64,000 bases of DNA from Lachnospiraceae bacterium. Lineage in GTDB: Bacteria > Bacillota > Clostridia > Lachnospirales > Lachnospiraceae. Under the pieces are notes generated by a model. That model saw nothing but the letters and a program-made list of their open reading frames with translations. It did no database searches and was not told where the DNA came from. Location: NCBI GenBank assembly GCA_030526195.1, contig JAUNDG010000001.1:186001-250000 (forward strand), read 5' to 3'. The position numbers were made by a program, and so were the translations under genes. This document shows, piece after piece, positions 34,377 through 44,001 of the stretch; positions within the stretch are counted from its first letter, which is position 1; each line of letters starts with the position of its first letter.

Positions 34377-35492
34377 ATGAATCCCTTTGCGTCATTATCA
34401 GCCTATCCCGCAACAGCGGATCGGCTCCTTCGTGAGCTGGCGGTGATCCCCGCACCCACCGGACAGGAGACACAGCGTATCGCCTTCTGTCAGCATTTTC
34501 TTGAAGAAAATGGGTTTTCCAAAGCTTTCACCGATGCGGTGGGGAATCTTATCCTGCCCTTCGGCGATATCGAAAATGGCCCGCTGGATGTGTTTGCGGC
34601 CCATGCGGATGTGGTCTTCCCGGATATGGAGGCCCTGCCCTGGTCGGAGGATGAGACATTCATCCGTTGCCCCGGCATCGGGGACAACACGGCCCATGTG
34701 GCGGCGCTTCTCATGACGGCCCTTGCCCTGAAGGACCGGGAGCCTCAGGAGGGCGGTGTGCTCATCGTTATCAATGTGGCGGAGGAGGGCCTTGGCAATC
34801 TGAAGGGCTCCCGGCAGCTGATGGCGGATTACGGCGATCGGATGCGGTCCTTTGTGACCCTGGACAGCATCTTTCCTGAGGTGGTGACAACAGCGGTGGG
34901 GTCCTGCCGCTACCGCATTTCCGTGAAAACGGAGGGCGGTCATTCCTTCCGGGATTATGGCAAGACCAATGCAGCGGAACGTCTGGCGGCTCTTATTGAG
35001 AAGTTGTACAGTGAGCCGCTGCCGTCAAGAGGTCGCACCACCCGCAACGTGGGAATCATCGAAGGCGGCACTTCTGTCAACACCATTGCGGAGGATGCGG
35101 CGATGCTGTTTGAGTACCGGTCCGATGACCGGGAGGATCTTGCGGAGGCCTGCCGACAGCTTGAAAAGGCGGCGGAGGCGCTGCGGTCCGAGGACTGTGC
35201 GATCACCGTGACTCTCATCGGCGAGCGGCCCTGCGGTCGGGAAACCGATCCGGTGGTGTTTGATCGGATGAAGCAGCGGGCCATGGCGCTGGTTCGGCAG
35301 TATTATCACGAGGAGCCTTTTGAAAATGCCGGGTCCACGGATGCCAATGCGGCTTTGGCCGCCGGTGTGCCGGCCCTTTGTTTTGGTGCCTGCCGGGGCG
35401 GTGGTGTCCACACCCGGGAGGAGTGGATTCGAAAAGACAGCCTGCTGCCGGGGCTTTGCCTGGCCTACGATCTGGTGGCAGAATTGTTTTAG
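34377..35492 (+). CDS. M20-family zinc peptidase / amidohydrolase
   Basis: The protein has 371 residues. Metal-binding positions are visible: AAHADVV (His, Asp), GIGDNTAH (bridging Asp), AEEGLGN (catalytic Glu and ligand Glu), LDSIF (Asp) and GGGVHTREEW (His). A dimerisation insert (about 170-285) follows the family layout. Substrate could be a dipeptide, tripeptide or acyl amino acid. ATG 34377 has AAGGA ~8 nt upstream; the open frame starts at 34320, overlapping the adhesin stop, but those codons lack similarity. Confidence 0.87.
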   Translation: MNPFASLSAYPATADRLLRELAVIPAPTGQETQRIAFCQHFLEENGFSKAFTDAVGNLILPFGDIENGPLDVFAAHADVVFPDMEALPWSEDETFIRCPGIGDNTAHVAALLMTALALKDREPQEGGVLIVINVAEEGLGNLKGSRQLMADYGDRMRSFVTLDSIFPEVVTTAVGSCRYRISVKTEGGHSFRDYGKTNAAERLAALIEKLYSEPLPSRGRTTRNVGIIEGGTSVNTIAEDAAMLFEYRSDDREDLAEACRQLEKAAEALRSEDCAITVTLIGERPCGRETDPVVFDRMKQRAMALVRQYYHEEPFENAGSTDANAALAAGVPALCFGACRGGGVHTREEWIRKDSLLPGLCLAYDLVAELF

Positions 35493-35648
35493 CCGGGGCC
35501 GGGATGACCGGTTCAGACATCGGCCTCAGCATAAATAATATGTATGAAAAAAGAAACAACAAGCCGATACAGAATAATATAATATAGAGTTAAAAAATAA
35601 GCAGAAAATAGAACAAACAGACAAAAAGAACGGAAACACAGAATTTAT

Positions 35649-37658
35649 ATGACAGAGAGAGAATACTACGAAAAGAAACTGGATGATATGCTGAAGGATG
35701 TGTTGCCGGCGGAATCAAAGAAGCCGATGGAAGACGAAAAAGCCGATACGGAAGCAGAGACGATGACAGACGCGACATCTGAAACAGCTGCGGAAGAACC
35801 CATTGAAAATGTCGCTGTGCCGGCAGATCCGGAAGTGGCATCAGCAGTTGATTCAACAACGGATGAAGAATCGGAGAAAGCCGATGCTGAAAATACAGAT
35901 ACTCAGAATGTTGAGCCGACAGAGCATGCGGATTCCGCACAGGCTGAGGCCTCGGTTTACCCGGAGGGGAGCCTTGATGCTCTGGGCATCGACCACCGCA
36001 TTTTAAAAGCGGTGCGTGACATGGGCTTTGACAGCGCCTCCTCCATTCAGGAGCAGGCCATTCCGGTTGAGCTGGCCGGTCACGATATGGTGGGCCAGGC
36101 TCAGACCGGTACCGGTAAAACAGCCGCTTTTGGTATTCCCATGCTGATGAAGGTGGATCCTCATCTTAAAAAACTGCAGGGCATTATTCTGTGCCCCACC
36201 CGAGAACTGGCCATCCAGGTGTCGGAGGAACTGCATCGCTACGCCAAATATATGCACGGTGTTCGCATTCTGCCGGTTTACGGCGGTCAGGATATCGTGA
36301 AACAGATCCGCGGTCTCAAGGACGGCGTCCAGATCATGGTCGGGACACCGGGTCGCGTCATGGATCACATGCGTCGGGGCACCGTGAAGTTTGACCATGT
36401 GTCCATGATCGTCCTGGATGAGGCTGATGAAATGCTGGACATGGGCTTCATCGATGACATGCGCACCATCTTAAGCGACCTGCCGGAGGATCGTCAGACC
36501 GTGATGTTCTCAGCCACCATGCCGAAGGAAATCCGGAAAATGGTGGATGAATTCCAGACAGATCCGGTCATGGTGAAGGTGGCCCGGAAGGAACTGACGG
36601 TGCCGGAAATCACCCAGTATTATTACGATATCCGTCCCAGCATCAAGACAGAGGTTCTGTGTCGCCTCATTGATCTGTATGAACCGAAGCTGTCCGTTGT
36701 CTTCTGCAATATGAAGAAAAAGGTGGACGAGCTGACGGATGAACTGAAGGCCAGAGGCTATTATGCCGAAGGTCTGCACGGCGATCTCACCCAGTCCCAG
36801 CGTGACCGGGTCATGAAGAGCTTCCGCACCGGCCGGGTGGAAATCCTGGTGGCCACCGATGTGATGGCCCGCGGCATCGACGTGGAAGATATCGAAGCGG
36901 TCTTCAATTATGATATTCCGCAGGACAATGAATACTACGTGCACCGCATCGGCCGCACCGGTCGTGCCGGTCGAAAGGGCCGTGCCTTCTCACTGGTGGT
37001 GGGCCGCGACATTTACAAGCTGCGTGACATTCAGCGTTTCTGCAAGACCCACATTCAGCCCCAGCCGGTGCCGTCGCTCAATGACATTTCCAATAACCGG
37101 ACCAACCGGGTGCTGGATGAAGCTGTGGCCCTGATTGAAAATGAGCCGGATACTCTGAAGGATATGCAGGAGATCATCGACCAGTTCATTTTCGATAATG
37201 ATTCTTCGTCCATGGAACTGGCAGCGGCGCTGTTAAAGCTCCGCCTGGGTTCAGAACCGGAGACGGAGGATGACCTTGACGATCTGTCAGCCCCGCGTCC
37301 GCTGGATAACCCGAATCAGGGCAAGAAGAAGGATGGCGACAAGAAGGGCCGTCGCAAACGCGACCGGGACGAGGAAAAGGGTTCCCGGGGCAAAAAGGGC
37401 AAAAAGAAAAAATATGAGGATGACGATATGGTCAGACTCTTTATCAACATCGGTAAGAATCAGCGTATCAAACCCGGAGATCTGGTGGGCGCCATCGCCG
37501 GTGAGGCGGATATTCCCGGCCGTATGGTGGGGGCCATCGATCTCTACGACAGCTATTCCTTTGTTGATGTGGATCGGCAGTATGCCGAGCAGGTCATGCA
37601 TGCCATGAGAAATGTGAAGATCCGCGGATTGAAGGTCAGAATGGAAAAGGCTTTATAA
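35649..37658 (+). CDS. DEAD-box RNA helicase (CshA/DeaD-like) with DbpA RNA-binding domain
   Basis: The protein has 669 residues. The core (about 105-475) has AQTGTGKT (motif I), DEAD (II), SAT (III) and HRIGRTGRAGR (VI). The C-terminus (about 595-669) is a DbpA-type RNA recognition fold starting VRLFINIGKNQRIKPGDLVGAI, after a lysine/arginine-rich linker. Unusual is an acidic, low-complexity extension of about 90 residues at the N-terminus. It unwinds structured RNA in ribosome assembly or mRNA decay. The ribosome binding site is weak. The CLC gene follows after 2 nt, forming an operon. Confidence 0.93.
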   Translation: MTEREYYEKKLDDMLKDVLPAESKKPMEDEKADTEAETMTDATSETAAEEPIENVAVPADPEVASAVDSTTDEESEKADAENTDTQNVEPTEHADSAQAEASVYPEGSLDALGIDHRILKAVRDMGFDSASSIQEQAIPVELAGHDMVGQAQTGTGKTAAFGIPMLMKVDPHLKKLQGIILCPTRELAIQVSEELHRYAKYMHGVRILPVYGGQDIVKQIRGLKDGVQIMVGTPGRVMDHMRRGTVKFDHVSMIVLDEADEMLDMGFIDDMRTILSDLPEDRQTVMFSATMPKEIRKMVDEFQTDPVMVKVARKELTVPEITQYYYDIRPSIKTEVLCRLIDLYEPKLSVVFCNMKKKVDELTDELKARGYYAEGLHGDLTQSQRDRVMKSFRTGRVEILVATDVMARGIDVEDIEAVFNYDIPQDNEYYVHRIGRTGRAGRKGRAFSLVVGRDIYKLRDIQRFCKTHIQPQPVPSLNDISNNRTNRVLDEAVALIENEPDTLKDMQEIIDQFIFDNDSSSMELAAALLKLRLGSEPETEDDLDDLSAPRPLDNPNQGKKKDGDKKGRRKRDRDEEKGSRGKKGKKKKYEDDDMVRLFINIGKNQRIKPGDLVGAIAGEADIPGRMVGAIDLYDSYSFVDVDRQYAEQVMHAMRNVKIRGLKVRMEKAL

Positions 37659-37660
37659 TT

Positions 37661-38986
37661 ATGGTCAAAGCATTATTTAAAAACCTTTTAATCTCCCTGA
37701 AGGGGATCCTCAAGTGGTTGCTCATGTCCTTTATCGTGGGCATTCTGGTGGGCCTGGTGATGTCGGGCTTTGATGTGGCGGTGGAATATGTCACCCACAT
37801 CCGATCAGCTAATCAATATCTTATCTGGTTCCTGCCGCTGGCCGGTCTTTTCATTGTGTTTGTCTACCGGAAATGCGGCCTGGAGGATGTCAGCACCAGT
37901 ACGGTGATCGTGGCAATCCGGGAACAGAAAAAGAAGATCTCCCTGAAGCTGGCACCGCTTATTCTGGCGGCCACCGTGCTGACTCATCTTTTCGGTGGTT
38001 CCACCGGTCGAGAAGGGGCGGCGCTTCAGTTCGGCGGCAGTGTGGGGAACCACTTTGCCCGTCGTTTGAAAATGAAGCCGTCAAACAGCCTGATCCTCAT
38101 GATGGCGGCCATGAGTGCCTCCTTCTCAGCGCTGTTTGGCACACCACTGGCGGCAGCCATTTTCCCCATGGAATTTGTCAGCATCGGTGTCATTTATTAT
38201 GCGGCACTGGTGCCCTGCGTGCTGTCCTCCTTCGTGGCCAATTCCGTGGTTCACTATTTTGGCCTGAGAACGCTGGGGAATCCTTATCTGATCACGGGTC
38301 TGCCCAGCATTTACTCCCCGATGTTCCTGAAGACGATTCTCATCGGTATTCTGTGTGCATTGGTGGGTATTCTCTTCTGTGAGGTTATGTATTACGGCCA
38401 CGAGTTTGCGAAAAAGGCATTTCCGAATTCCTATGTCCGTGTTTTGGTAGGCGGTGTGGCCATTGTGCTGCTGACCTTACTGATCGGCTCTCAGACCTAC
38501 AATGGTCTCAGCTCCGAACTCATCACCCGGAGCTTCGAGGGCACGGCACCGGGACCGGCTTTCCTTTTGAAAATGCTTTTCACGGTTCTGACGTTGGGCT
38601 TTGGCTTTAAGGGCGGTGAAATCGTGCCGACATTCGTTATCGGCTCAACCTTCGGTTGCTTCATCGCCGGTGTGCTCGGTGTGCCGGCGGAACTGGGGGC
38701 GGCCTGCTGTATGTGCGGTGTGTTCTGTGCCGTCACCAATTGCCCCATCGCCTCTTTGATGATCGCCTTTGAGCTTTTCGGCTTCGAGGGCATGGCTTAT
38801 TTTGCCATCGTGGTGGCCATCAGCTACATGCTGTCGGGCTACGGCGGTCTTTATAACACGCAGAAAATCGTGTATTCTAAATACGAACCGCGTTTTGTTA
38901 ACAAGACGGTGCGTGAATATTTTGCCCACGAATTCGTGGATAAAGCCCACTTGAAGGAAAAGAAGGGCGACAAGGAGAAGTCATGA
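37661..38986 (+). CDS. CLC-family anion transporter, probably the fluoride (CLC-F) type
   Basis: This 441-residue membrane protein contains THLFGGSTGREGAALQFGGSVG with Glu118 in the GREG motif, and GGEIVPTFVIG for the second pore motif. In chloride-type CLCs the first motif is GSGIP; here the matching place reads STSTV. The HLFGGS(T/A)GREG(A/T)-Q pattern matches fluoride/proton antiporters (CLC-F). The role would then be fluoride export. No fluoride riboswitch is visible since it is the second gene of an operon. Specificity is moderately sure; the CLC fold is certain. Confidence 0.88.
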   Translation: MVKALFKNLLISLKGILKWLLMSFIVGILVGLVMSGFDVAVEYVTHIRSANQYLIWFLPLAGLFIVFVYRKCGLEDVSTSTVIVAIREQKKKISLKLAPLILAATVLTHLFGGSTGREGAALQFGGSVGNHFARRLKMKPSNSLILMMAAMSASFSALFGTPLAAAIFPMEFVSIGVIYYAALVPCVLSSFVANSVVHYFGLRTLGNPYLITGLPSIYSPMFLKTILIGILCALVGILFCEVMYYGHEFAKKAFPNSYVRVLVGGVAIVLLTLLIGSQTYNGLSSELITRSFEGTAPGPAFLLKMLFTVLTLGFGFKGGEIVPTFVIGSTFGCFIAGVLGVPAELGAACCMCGVFCAVTNCPIASLMIAFELFGFEGMAYFAIVVAISYMLSGYGGLYNTQKIVYSKYEPRFVNKTVREYFAHEFVDKAHLKEKKGDKEKS

Positions 38987-40185
38987 CAGAAACTATTGTC
39001 ACATTAAAAAAAGGTGAAGGCCGCCTGCTGAAAGGGGGCGGCGCCTGGGTTTTCAATAACGAAATCGCCACCATTTCCGGCCAGTTCAAAAATGGCGGGC
39101 TGGTCAAGGTGCAGGATTTTGACGGCTATCCCATGGGGATCGGCTATATCAATCAGAATTCCAAGATCCGTGTCCGGATGCTGAGCCGCAAAGCCGATAC
39201 GGTGATCGATGACTCATTTTTTAAAGACCGCTTGACGCGAGCCTGGCAGTATCGGAAGGAAACCGTGGACACCTCCTCCTGCCGTCTGGTTTTCGGTGAA
39301 GCGGACTTTCTGCCGGGTCTTGTGATCGATAAATACGAAGACGTGCTGGTGGTGGAGTGCCTTACACTGGGCATGGAGGCTTTCAAGGTCCGGCTCGTGG
39401 AGCTCCTGAAGGAAATCCTTTTGGCTGACGGCATTAAGATTCGCGGTGTTTATGAGCGGAGTGATGCCCGGGAGCGCGAGAAGGAAGGCCTGCGCCGTGT
39501 GAAGGATTTCATCGGCGAGCCCTTTGACACTAACGTGGAGATCACGGAAAACGGCGTCAAATACCTGGTGGATGTGGTGAACGGTCAGAAGACCGGTTTC
39601 TTCCTGGATCAGAAGTACAATCGTCTGGCGATTCAGAAGCTTTGCCGCGGTAAGCGCGTGCTGGATTGCTTTACCCATATGGGCACCTTTGCATTGAATG
39701 CGGGGATTGCCGGTGCGGCAGAGGTAACCGGCCTTGATATTTCCGAATTTGCGGTGGAACAGGCCACAGCCAATGCGGTGCGCAACGGCCTTCAGGAAAC
39801 CGTAAAGTTCCGCACGGCAGATGTGCTTGATGAACTGCCCCGTCTGGTGGCTGCCGGTGAAAAGTATGATGTGGTCATCCTGGACCCGCCGGCATTCACG
39901 AAGTCACGGGAAGCCACCAAGAATGCCATTAAGGGCTATCGTGAGATCAACATCCAGGGCCTCCGCCTGGTCAAAGACGGTGGTTACCTGGCCACCTGCT
40001 CCTGCTCTCATTTCATGACCCAGGAACTGCTGGCCAAGACGGTGAAGGAAGCTGCCCGCACAGCCCATAAGCGCCTTCGTCAGGTGGAATTCCGCACCCA
40101 GTCACCGGATCACCCGATCCTGTGGGCGGCGGATGAGTCATATTATTTAAAGTTTTTCGTGTTCAATGTCGTTGATGAGAAATGA
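38983..40185 (+). CDS. RlmI-like 23S rRNA (cytosine-5) methyltransferase
   Basis: The protein has 400 residues. An N-terminal PUA domain (about 1-75) is followed by an EEHD-like domain and a Rossmann methyltransferase. GQKTGFFLDQ and CFTHMGTFALNAG are SAM-binding motifs; LDPPAFTKS is motif IV; TCSCSHF holds the catalytic Cys. E. coli RlmI makes m5C1962 in 23S rRNA; orthology is likely but not proven. ATGA overlap with the CLC gene. A strong terminator ends the helicase-CLC-methyltransferase operon. Confidence 0.9.
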   Translation: MTETIVTLKKGEGRLLKGGGAWVFNNEIATISGQFKNGGLVKVQDFDGYPMGIGYINQNSKIRVRMLSRKADTVIDDSFFKDRLTRAWQYRKETVDTSSCRLVFGEADFLPGLVIDKYEDVLVVECLTLGMEAFKVRLVELLKEILLADGIKIRGVYERSDAREREKEGLRRVKDFIGEPFDTNVEITENGVKYLVDVVNGQKTGFFLDQKYNRLAIQKLCRGKRVLDCFTHMGTFALNAGIAGAAEVTGLDISEFAVEQATANAVRNGLQETVKFRTADVLDELPRLVAAGEKYDVVILDPPAFTKSREATKNAIKGYREINIQGLRLVKDGGYLATCSCSHFMTQELLAKTVKEAARTAHKRLRQVEFRTQSPDHPILWAADESYYLKFFVFNVVDEK

Positions 40186-40243
40186 GGTCCGGGAGTAGCG
40201 AAAAGGCCTGGATTTCAATGCGATAAGATTGAAAAAGTGCATG

Positions 40244-40269
40244 CCACCCTCGAAAGAGGGTGGTTTTTT
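40244..40269 (+). terminator. Rho-independent terminator
   Basis: CCACCCTC-GAAA-GAGGGTGG followed by TTTTTT. Confidence 0.96.
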
Positions 40270-40361
40270 GTACAGGTAAGTGTGTATGCTATTGCCATAG
40301 AGTTCCTGGAATTGGTTGTAGAGTAGGTTACGATAAGTCTGAAACATCAGGAGGCACAAAG

Positions 40362-41246
40362 ATGACGACCAGGGAAGCCAGAGAAATTGTCAATAATTAT
40401 TCTGATAACACAAGGAAACCCGATGACGAAGAGTTTTTCATGTTTACGGAAGCGATGGATTTTCTGATTCATGAAGAACACAAGCCGCAGGATATGATGT
40501 ATCTTGGGGGTGTCTACTATGAAATGAAGCATTTCGATCTGGCCCTCAAATACTATGAGATGGCGGCAACCTATGATTATGATCCGGCATATGAATGTCT
40601 TGGCTATATCTGGTATTATGGCCGGACCGGGCAGCGTGATTACAAGAAAGCTTATATGTATTTTTCACGTTTGATGGAAAAAGGTGACCTTGTCTCAACC
40701 TATAAAGTGGCCGATATGTACAGAAACGGTTACTATGTTGAAAAGGATATGGCGAAGTACGAGAGCATCATTGAAAAGCTCTATCTCAAGGTATTGAAAT
40801 GTCGCAATGTGTTCGATCCGGTACCGGAGGTGTTCACCCGTCTGGCCCGCATCCGTACATCGCAGGAATGCTATGAAGAGGCTGTGGATTTGTACCTGCG
40901 GGCAAAGGATTTTCTGGCGCAACGCATTTACTATAATGCCTTTTTTGGCAATCTGAATATCATGAAATGGCTCATCGATGATCTCTATGAACTGATTGAA
41001 TTTGACGAAGAGTGTTTTGATTTCTTTGATCTCTATTATTTGCTGAAGACACCGCATGTCATCACTTTTGATTTCGATGACCGGATTTACCGGCTGGAAT
41101 CCGTCATGGAAGGTGATGAGTGTGTCGTGAATTTTGACGGTCAGTGGTATCACAGCCGGGATGATTTTTTCCGTGATGCCTGCATTGATGATGTCAAACT
41201 GACAAGCCTGTATAATGAGTTGTATGGCTTTGAACTCATGGCATGA
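40362..41246 (+). CDS. Sel1/TPR-repeat protein (first gene of the Sel1-J-HIRAN operon)
   Basis: The protein has 294 residues. Residues ~40-160 show helical repeats with Sel1-like spacing (MMYLGGVYYEMKHFDLALKYYEMAA, YECLGYIWYYGRTGQRDYKKAYMYFSRLM). Beyond ~200 the protein is rich in aromatic and acidic residues without a recognised domain. Sel1 repeats are protein-binding scaffolds. AGGAGGCACAAAG gives a strong ribosome binding site at ATG 40362. Together with the J-domain and HIRAN genes it forms a tight three-gene unit. Function unknown. Confidence 0.82.
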   Translation: MTTREAREIVNNYSDNTRKPDDEEFFMFTEAMDFLIHEEHKPQDMMYLGGVYYEMKHFDLALKYYEMAATYDYDPAYECLGYIWYYGRTGQRDYKKAYMYFSRLMEKGDLVSTYKVADMYRNGYYVEKDMAKYESIIEKLYLKVLKCRNVFDPVPEVFTRLARIRTSQECYEEAVDLYLRAKDFLAQRIYYNAFFGNLNIMKWLIDDLYELIEFDEECFDFFDLYYLLKTPHVITFDFDDRIYRLESVMEGDECVVNFDGQWYHSRDDFFRDACIDDVKLTSLYNELYGFELMA

Positions 41247-41281
41247 CGAATGAAAACAGACAGATTTGAGGTGATGGTGTA

Positions 41282-42064
41282 ATGGACGAAATCATTCAGA
41301 TCAAAAATGCATCCTATGACCGCTACAAGGATCTCATCATGAGGCGGGATGCTTTGAAAAAAGAGGCCTTTCAGTACGAGCGGGAGTATGTCCGAGTATT
41401 CGGGGAACTGATCCTGGCGGTCTTTGAACTGAAGGTTGCCTGCATACGCAAAAAGAAAACCGTAGCCTATTATCAGACTGCGGCCAATCATGGCCGGGCG
41501 GTTGATGCCGATGAACTGGCAGCTTATCTGGAGCGGGAAATGGCGGCTCTGAACCGCCAGCTTGATGATATGATCGCGGATACCGAAAATGCTAAAAAAG
41601 CAGAGACCATTACACAGGCAGATCTGCTCAAGATTAAAAGAATCTATCATAAACTGGTGAAGCGGATTCACCCGGATATCAACCCATTAATGGCTCAATC
41701 AGAGGAACTTCAGGATTTGTGGCAAAGGGTCGTGACGGCTTATAATTGTAATGACCTGAAGTTGATGGAAGAATCTGAAATCCTCATAATGAAGCTGTTA
41801 GGTGATGAAGAAGGCAATGCCCCCATGCCGGATATCCCGGATATTGAGGAGAAGATTCAGGAAGTGGAGAAAAGCATTTCAATTATCCTTGATACAGATC
41901 CCTATCAGTACAAATACCTTTTGGAAGATCCGTCGGCTGTTGAGGAGAAAACAGAAGACCTGGAAAATGAAAAGCGAGCTTTTGAAGACTACAGCGGTCA
42001 GTTAGATGATATGCTCGTGGCGATAATGGAAAATGGAGTGGGCATGATATGGCACATGAACTGA
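41282..42064 (+). CDS. J-domain-like protein with long helical N-terminus
   Basis: The protein has 260 residues. A predominantly helical, coiled-coil-prone segment (about 15-110) precedes a J-domain-like block (about 112-170). That block contains the HPD triad at 130-132 (LVKRIHPDINP) preceded by IKRIYHKL. The C-terminal part (about 180-260) is acidic and helical. HPD normally stimulates the ATPase of DnaK-type chaperones. No zinc-finger or substrate domain of classical DnaJ exists. Its end overlaps the HIRAN gene by 16 nt. Confidence 0.8.
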   Translation: MDEIIQIKNASYDRYKDLIMRRDALKKEAFQYEREYVRVFGELILAVFELKVACIRKKKTVAYYQTAANHGRAVDADELAAYLEREMAALNRQLDDMIADTENAKKAETITQADLLKIKRIYHKLVKRIHPDINPLMAQSEELQDLWQRVVTAYNCNDLKLMEESEILIMKLLGDEEGNAPMPDIPDIEEKIQEVEKSISIILDTDPYQYKYLLEDPSAVEEKTEDLENEKRAFEDYSGQLDDMLVAIMENGVGMIWHMN

Positions 42065-42441
42065 CAACAAAAGAAGAAACCATGGTGACCCTGGTTCAGG
42101 GAAATGACCTGGGAGAGATTATCAAACCACTGATCAGAGAAATCCATCTCTTTGATTCATATATTGCCGGGACAACTCATCTGGAGGATGCGTTTGTTCT
42201 GGAAACTATCAAGGTCGGCGATTGGCTGGCTCTGCAAAGGGAGAATAATAAATTCGACAGCAACGCCATCCTGATCCTCAATGCAGAAAAGAAAAAACTC
42301 GGGTATGTGCCGGAAAAGGATAATGTGATCTTTGCCCGCCTCATGGATGCAGGGAAACTCTTGAAGGCCAGAATCACAAAGATTACCCAGAAGGGGTCTT
42401 TTAAACAGATCGCGGTGGGCATCTATCTGGTTGATATCTGA
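42049..42441 (+). CDS. HIRAN-domain protein
   Basis: The protein has 130 residues. Residues ~33-130 form a HIRAN domain: LEDAFVLETIKVGDWLALQRENNKFDSNAILIL, then LGYVPEKDNVIFARLMDAG. HIRAN domains bind single-stranded DNA ends and occur in fork-remodelling helicases such as HLTF; bacterial stand-alone versions are uncharacterised. The start overlaps the J-domain gene, implying coupled translation and a joint role. Confidence 0.87.
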   Translation: MAHELTTKEETMVTLVQGNDLGEIIKPLIREIHLFDSYIAGTTHLEDAFVLETIKVGDWLALQRENNKFDSNAILILNAEKKKLGYVPEKDNVIFARLMDAGKLLKARITKITQKGSFKQIAVGIYLVDI

Positions 42442-42551
42442 TTATATTATCTTTACTTTTCAGGGCAGGTTTCGCCATCAAAAGTAAAGATATTGGGAGA
42501 TATGTGGCTTATTTGATGAAATATGAATAATACGAAAGGCACTAAATTCCT

Positions 42552-43202
42552 ATGGACATGAAAGAGAGAAGAGATAAACAACTGGCATATGTGTGCAACG
42601 AGTCGGTCCTGAAGGAAATGGAGAATTGCCGGAAGATCCTGCAACGGCTCAATTTTGCCGACCGCTCAGATTCAGAGACCATCGCGGCTATCGTGAAGGA
42701 TTTACTGGGAAAATCGGAAGGGGCTATCATCAATCCGCCGTTTTTCTGCGACTATGGTTCTCATATCGAGGCAGGGAAAAATCTCTTTGTGAATTACAAC
42801 TGTACGATTATCGATGTGGCCAAGGTGACCATTGGCGACAATTGTCTCCTGGCGCCGAATGTGGCCATCTATACAGCCGGCCACCCCATTTTTCCGGATA
42901 CCCGTAATACAGGTCTTGAGTACGGGAAAGAAGTGACCATCGGTGATAATGTCTGGCTTGGCGGCAATGTGGTGGTATGTCCCGGCGTGCACATCGGCAG
43001 TAACGTGGTGATCGGGGCCGGCAGTGTGGTGACAAAAGACATCCCCGACTGGTCCCTGGCAGCCGGAAATCCCTGTCGTGTGATCCGCCCCATCACGGAG
43101 GATGACCGGCGAAAGCTTTTCCATGAGGAAATGATCGATGATGAAGCCTGGGAGATGATGGCCGACAAATCAGACAGCCAAGGGACGGGAAACGAGACAT
43201 GA
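42552..43202 (+). CDS. Sugar O-acetyltransferase (maltose/galactoside acetyltransferase family)
   Basis: The protein has 216 residues. The N-terminal helical cap precedes a left-handed beta-helix of hexapeptide repeats (VTIGDNCLLAPNVAIY, IGDNVWLGGNVVVCPGV, IGSNVVIGAGSVV). The catalytic His lies in TAGHPI. It transfers acetyl from acetyl-CoA to a sugar hydroxyl. The ribosome binding site AAGG is a little far (about 12 nt). The C-terminus is 15-20 residues longer than LacA and hydrophilic. Confidence 0.9.
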   Translation: MDMKERRDKQLAYVCNESVLKEMENCRKILQRLNFADRSDSETIAAIVKDLLGKSEGAIINPPFFCDYGSHIEAGKNLFVNYNCTIIDVAKVTIGDNCLLAPNVAIYTAGHPIFPDTRNTGLEYGKEVTIGDNVWLGGNVVVCPGVHIGSNVVIGAGSVVTKDIPDWSLAAGNPCRVIRPITEDDRRKLFHEEMIDDEAWEMMADKSDSQGTGNET

Positions 43203-43386
43203 CAGCCGGCAAATAATCCGATGAGAGAAAACCGCCGGACGTGGCTGAAGGGGTAATGGTTTAGCGATGACAGGGCGATATCAGCGGCGATGTCAGCACT
43301 CGCCGGAACGAAAAATAACTCCCCATGATCAGAGGTTAGTGTTATCATTAACGCATACTGTTGTTACTTTGAAAGGAGATTTCATT

Positions 43387-43845
43387 ATGCTGGAAATCGG
43401 TACACAGGCACCTGACTTTGAACTTCAGGACCAGAACGGCACTGTTCATAAACTCTCAGACTATCGCGGCAAGAAGGTCATCCTTTATTTCTATCCGAAG
43501 GATAATACCTCCGGCTGCACCAAGCAGGCTTGCGCCTATTCAGCAGCCAAAGCTGCATTTGAAGACAAAAATGTTGTGATCCTCGGCGTCAGCAAGGACA
43601 GCGTGGCTTCTCACAAGCGTTTCGAAGAGAAGCAGGAGCTGACTATCACGATCCTGTCTGATACAGAACGTCAGGTCATCGAAGCCTACGACGTCTGGAA
43701 GGAAAAGAAGATGTGCGGCAAAGTCTCCATGGGTGTTGTCCGCACCACTTATCTCATCGACGAAAATGGTGTGATTGCCATGGCCAATGATAAAGTGAAA
43801 GCCGCCGATGATGCGGATAAAATGCTGAAGAGCCTTGAGGCCTGA
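43387..43845 (+). CDS. bcp: Peroxiredoxin of the BCP/PrxQ type
   Basis: The protein has 152 residues. The peroxidatic Cys44 sits in SGCTKQACAYS with a resolving Cys49 five residues on, the classic atypical 2-Cys BCP arrangement. It reduces hydroperoxides with thioredoxin. ATG 43387 follows GAAAGGAGATTTC; the longer open frame from 43267 is discarded. A terminator follows. Confidence 0.94.
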   Translation: MLEIGTQAPDFELQDQNGTVHKLSDYRGKKVILYFYPKDNTSGCTKQACAYSAAKAAFEDKNVVILGVSKDSVASHKRFEEKQELTITILSDTERQVIEAYDVWKEKKMCGKVSMGVVRTTYLIDENGVIAMANDKVKAADDADKMLKSLEA

Positions 43846-43861
43846 AATGGCCCGGCAAGAG

Positions 43862-43895
43862 AGAAGCTTTCGAGACATCGGAGGCTTCTTTTTTT
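43862..43895 (+). terminator. Terminator after the peroxiredoxin gene
   Basis: AGAAGC pairs with GCTTCT across a 16-nt loop, followed by T6-7. Confidence 0.72.
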
Positions 43896-44001
43896 GTTGA
43901 GCCCCAGGGTATACTGTCCGGGCATTTTTTGCTTTGACGGTGACGAGCCGGTTGAATCACTATGCGTACCGGGTAATATTTTCTTTTGAGGGGATTCGTG
44001 A

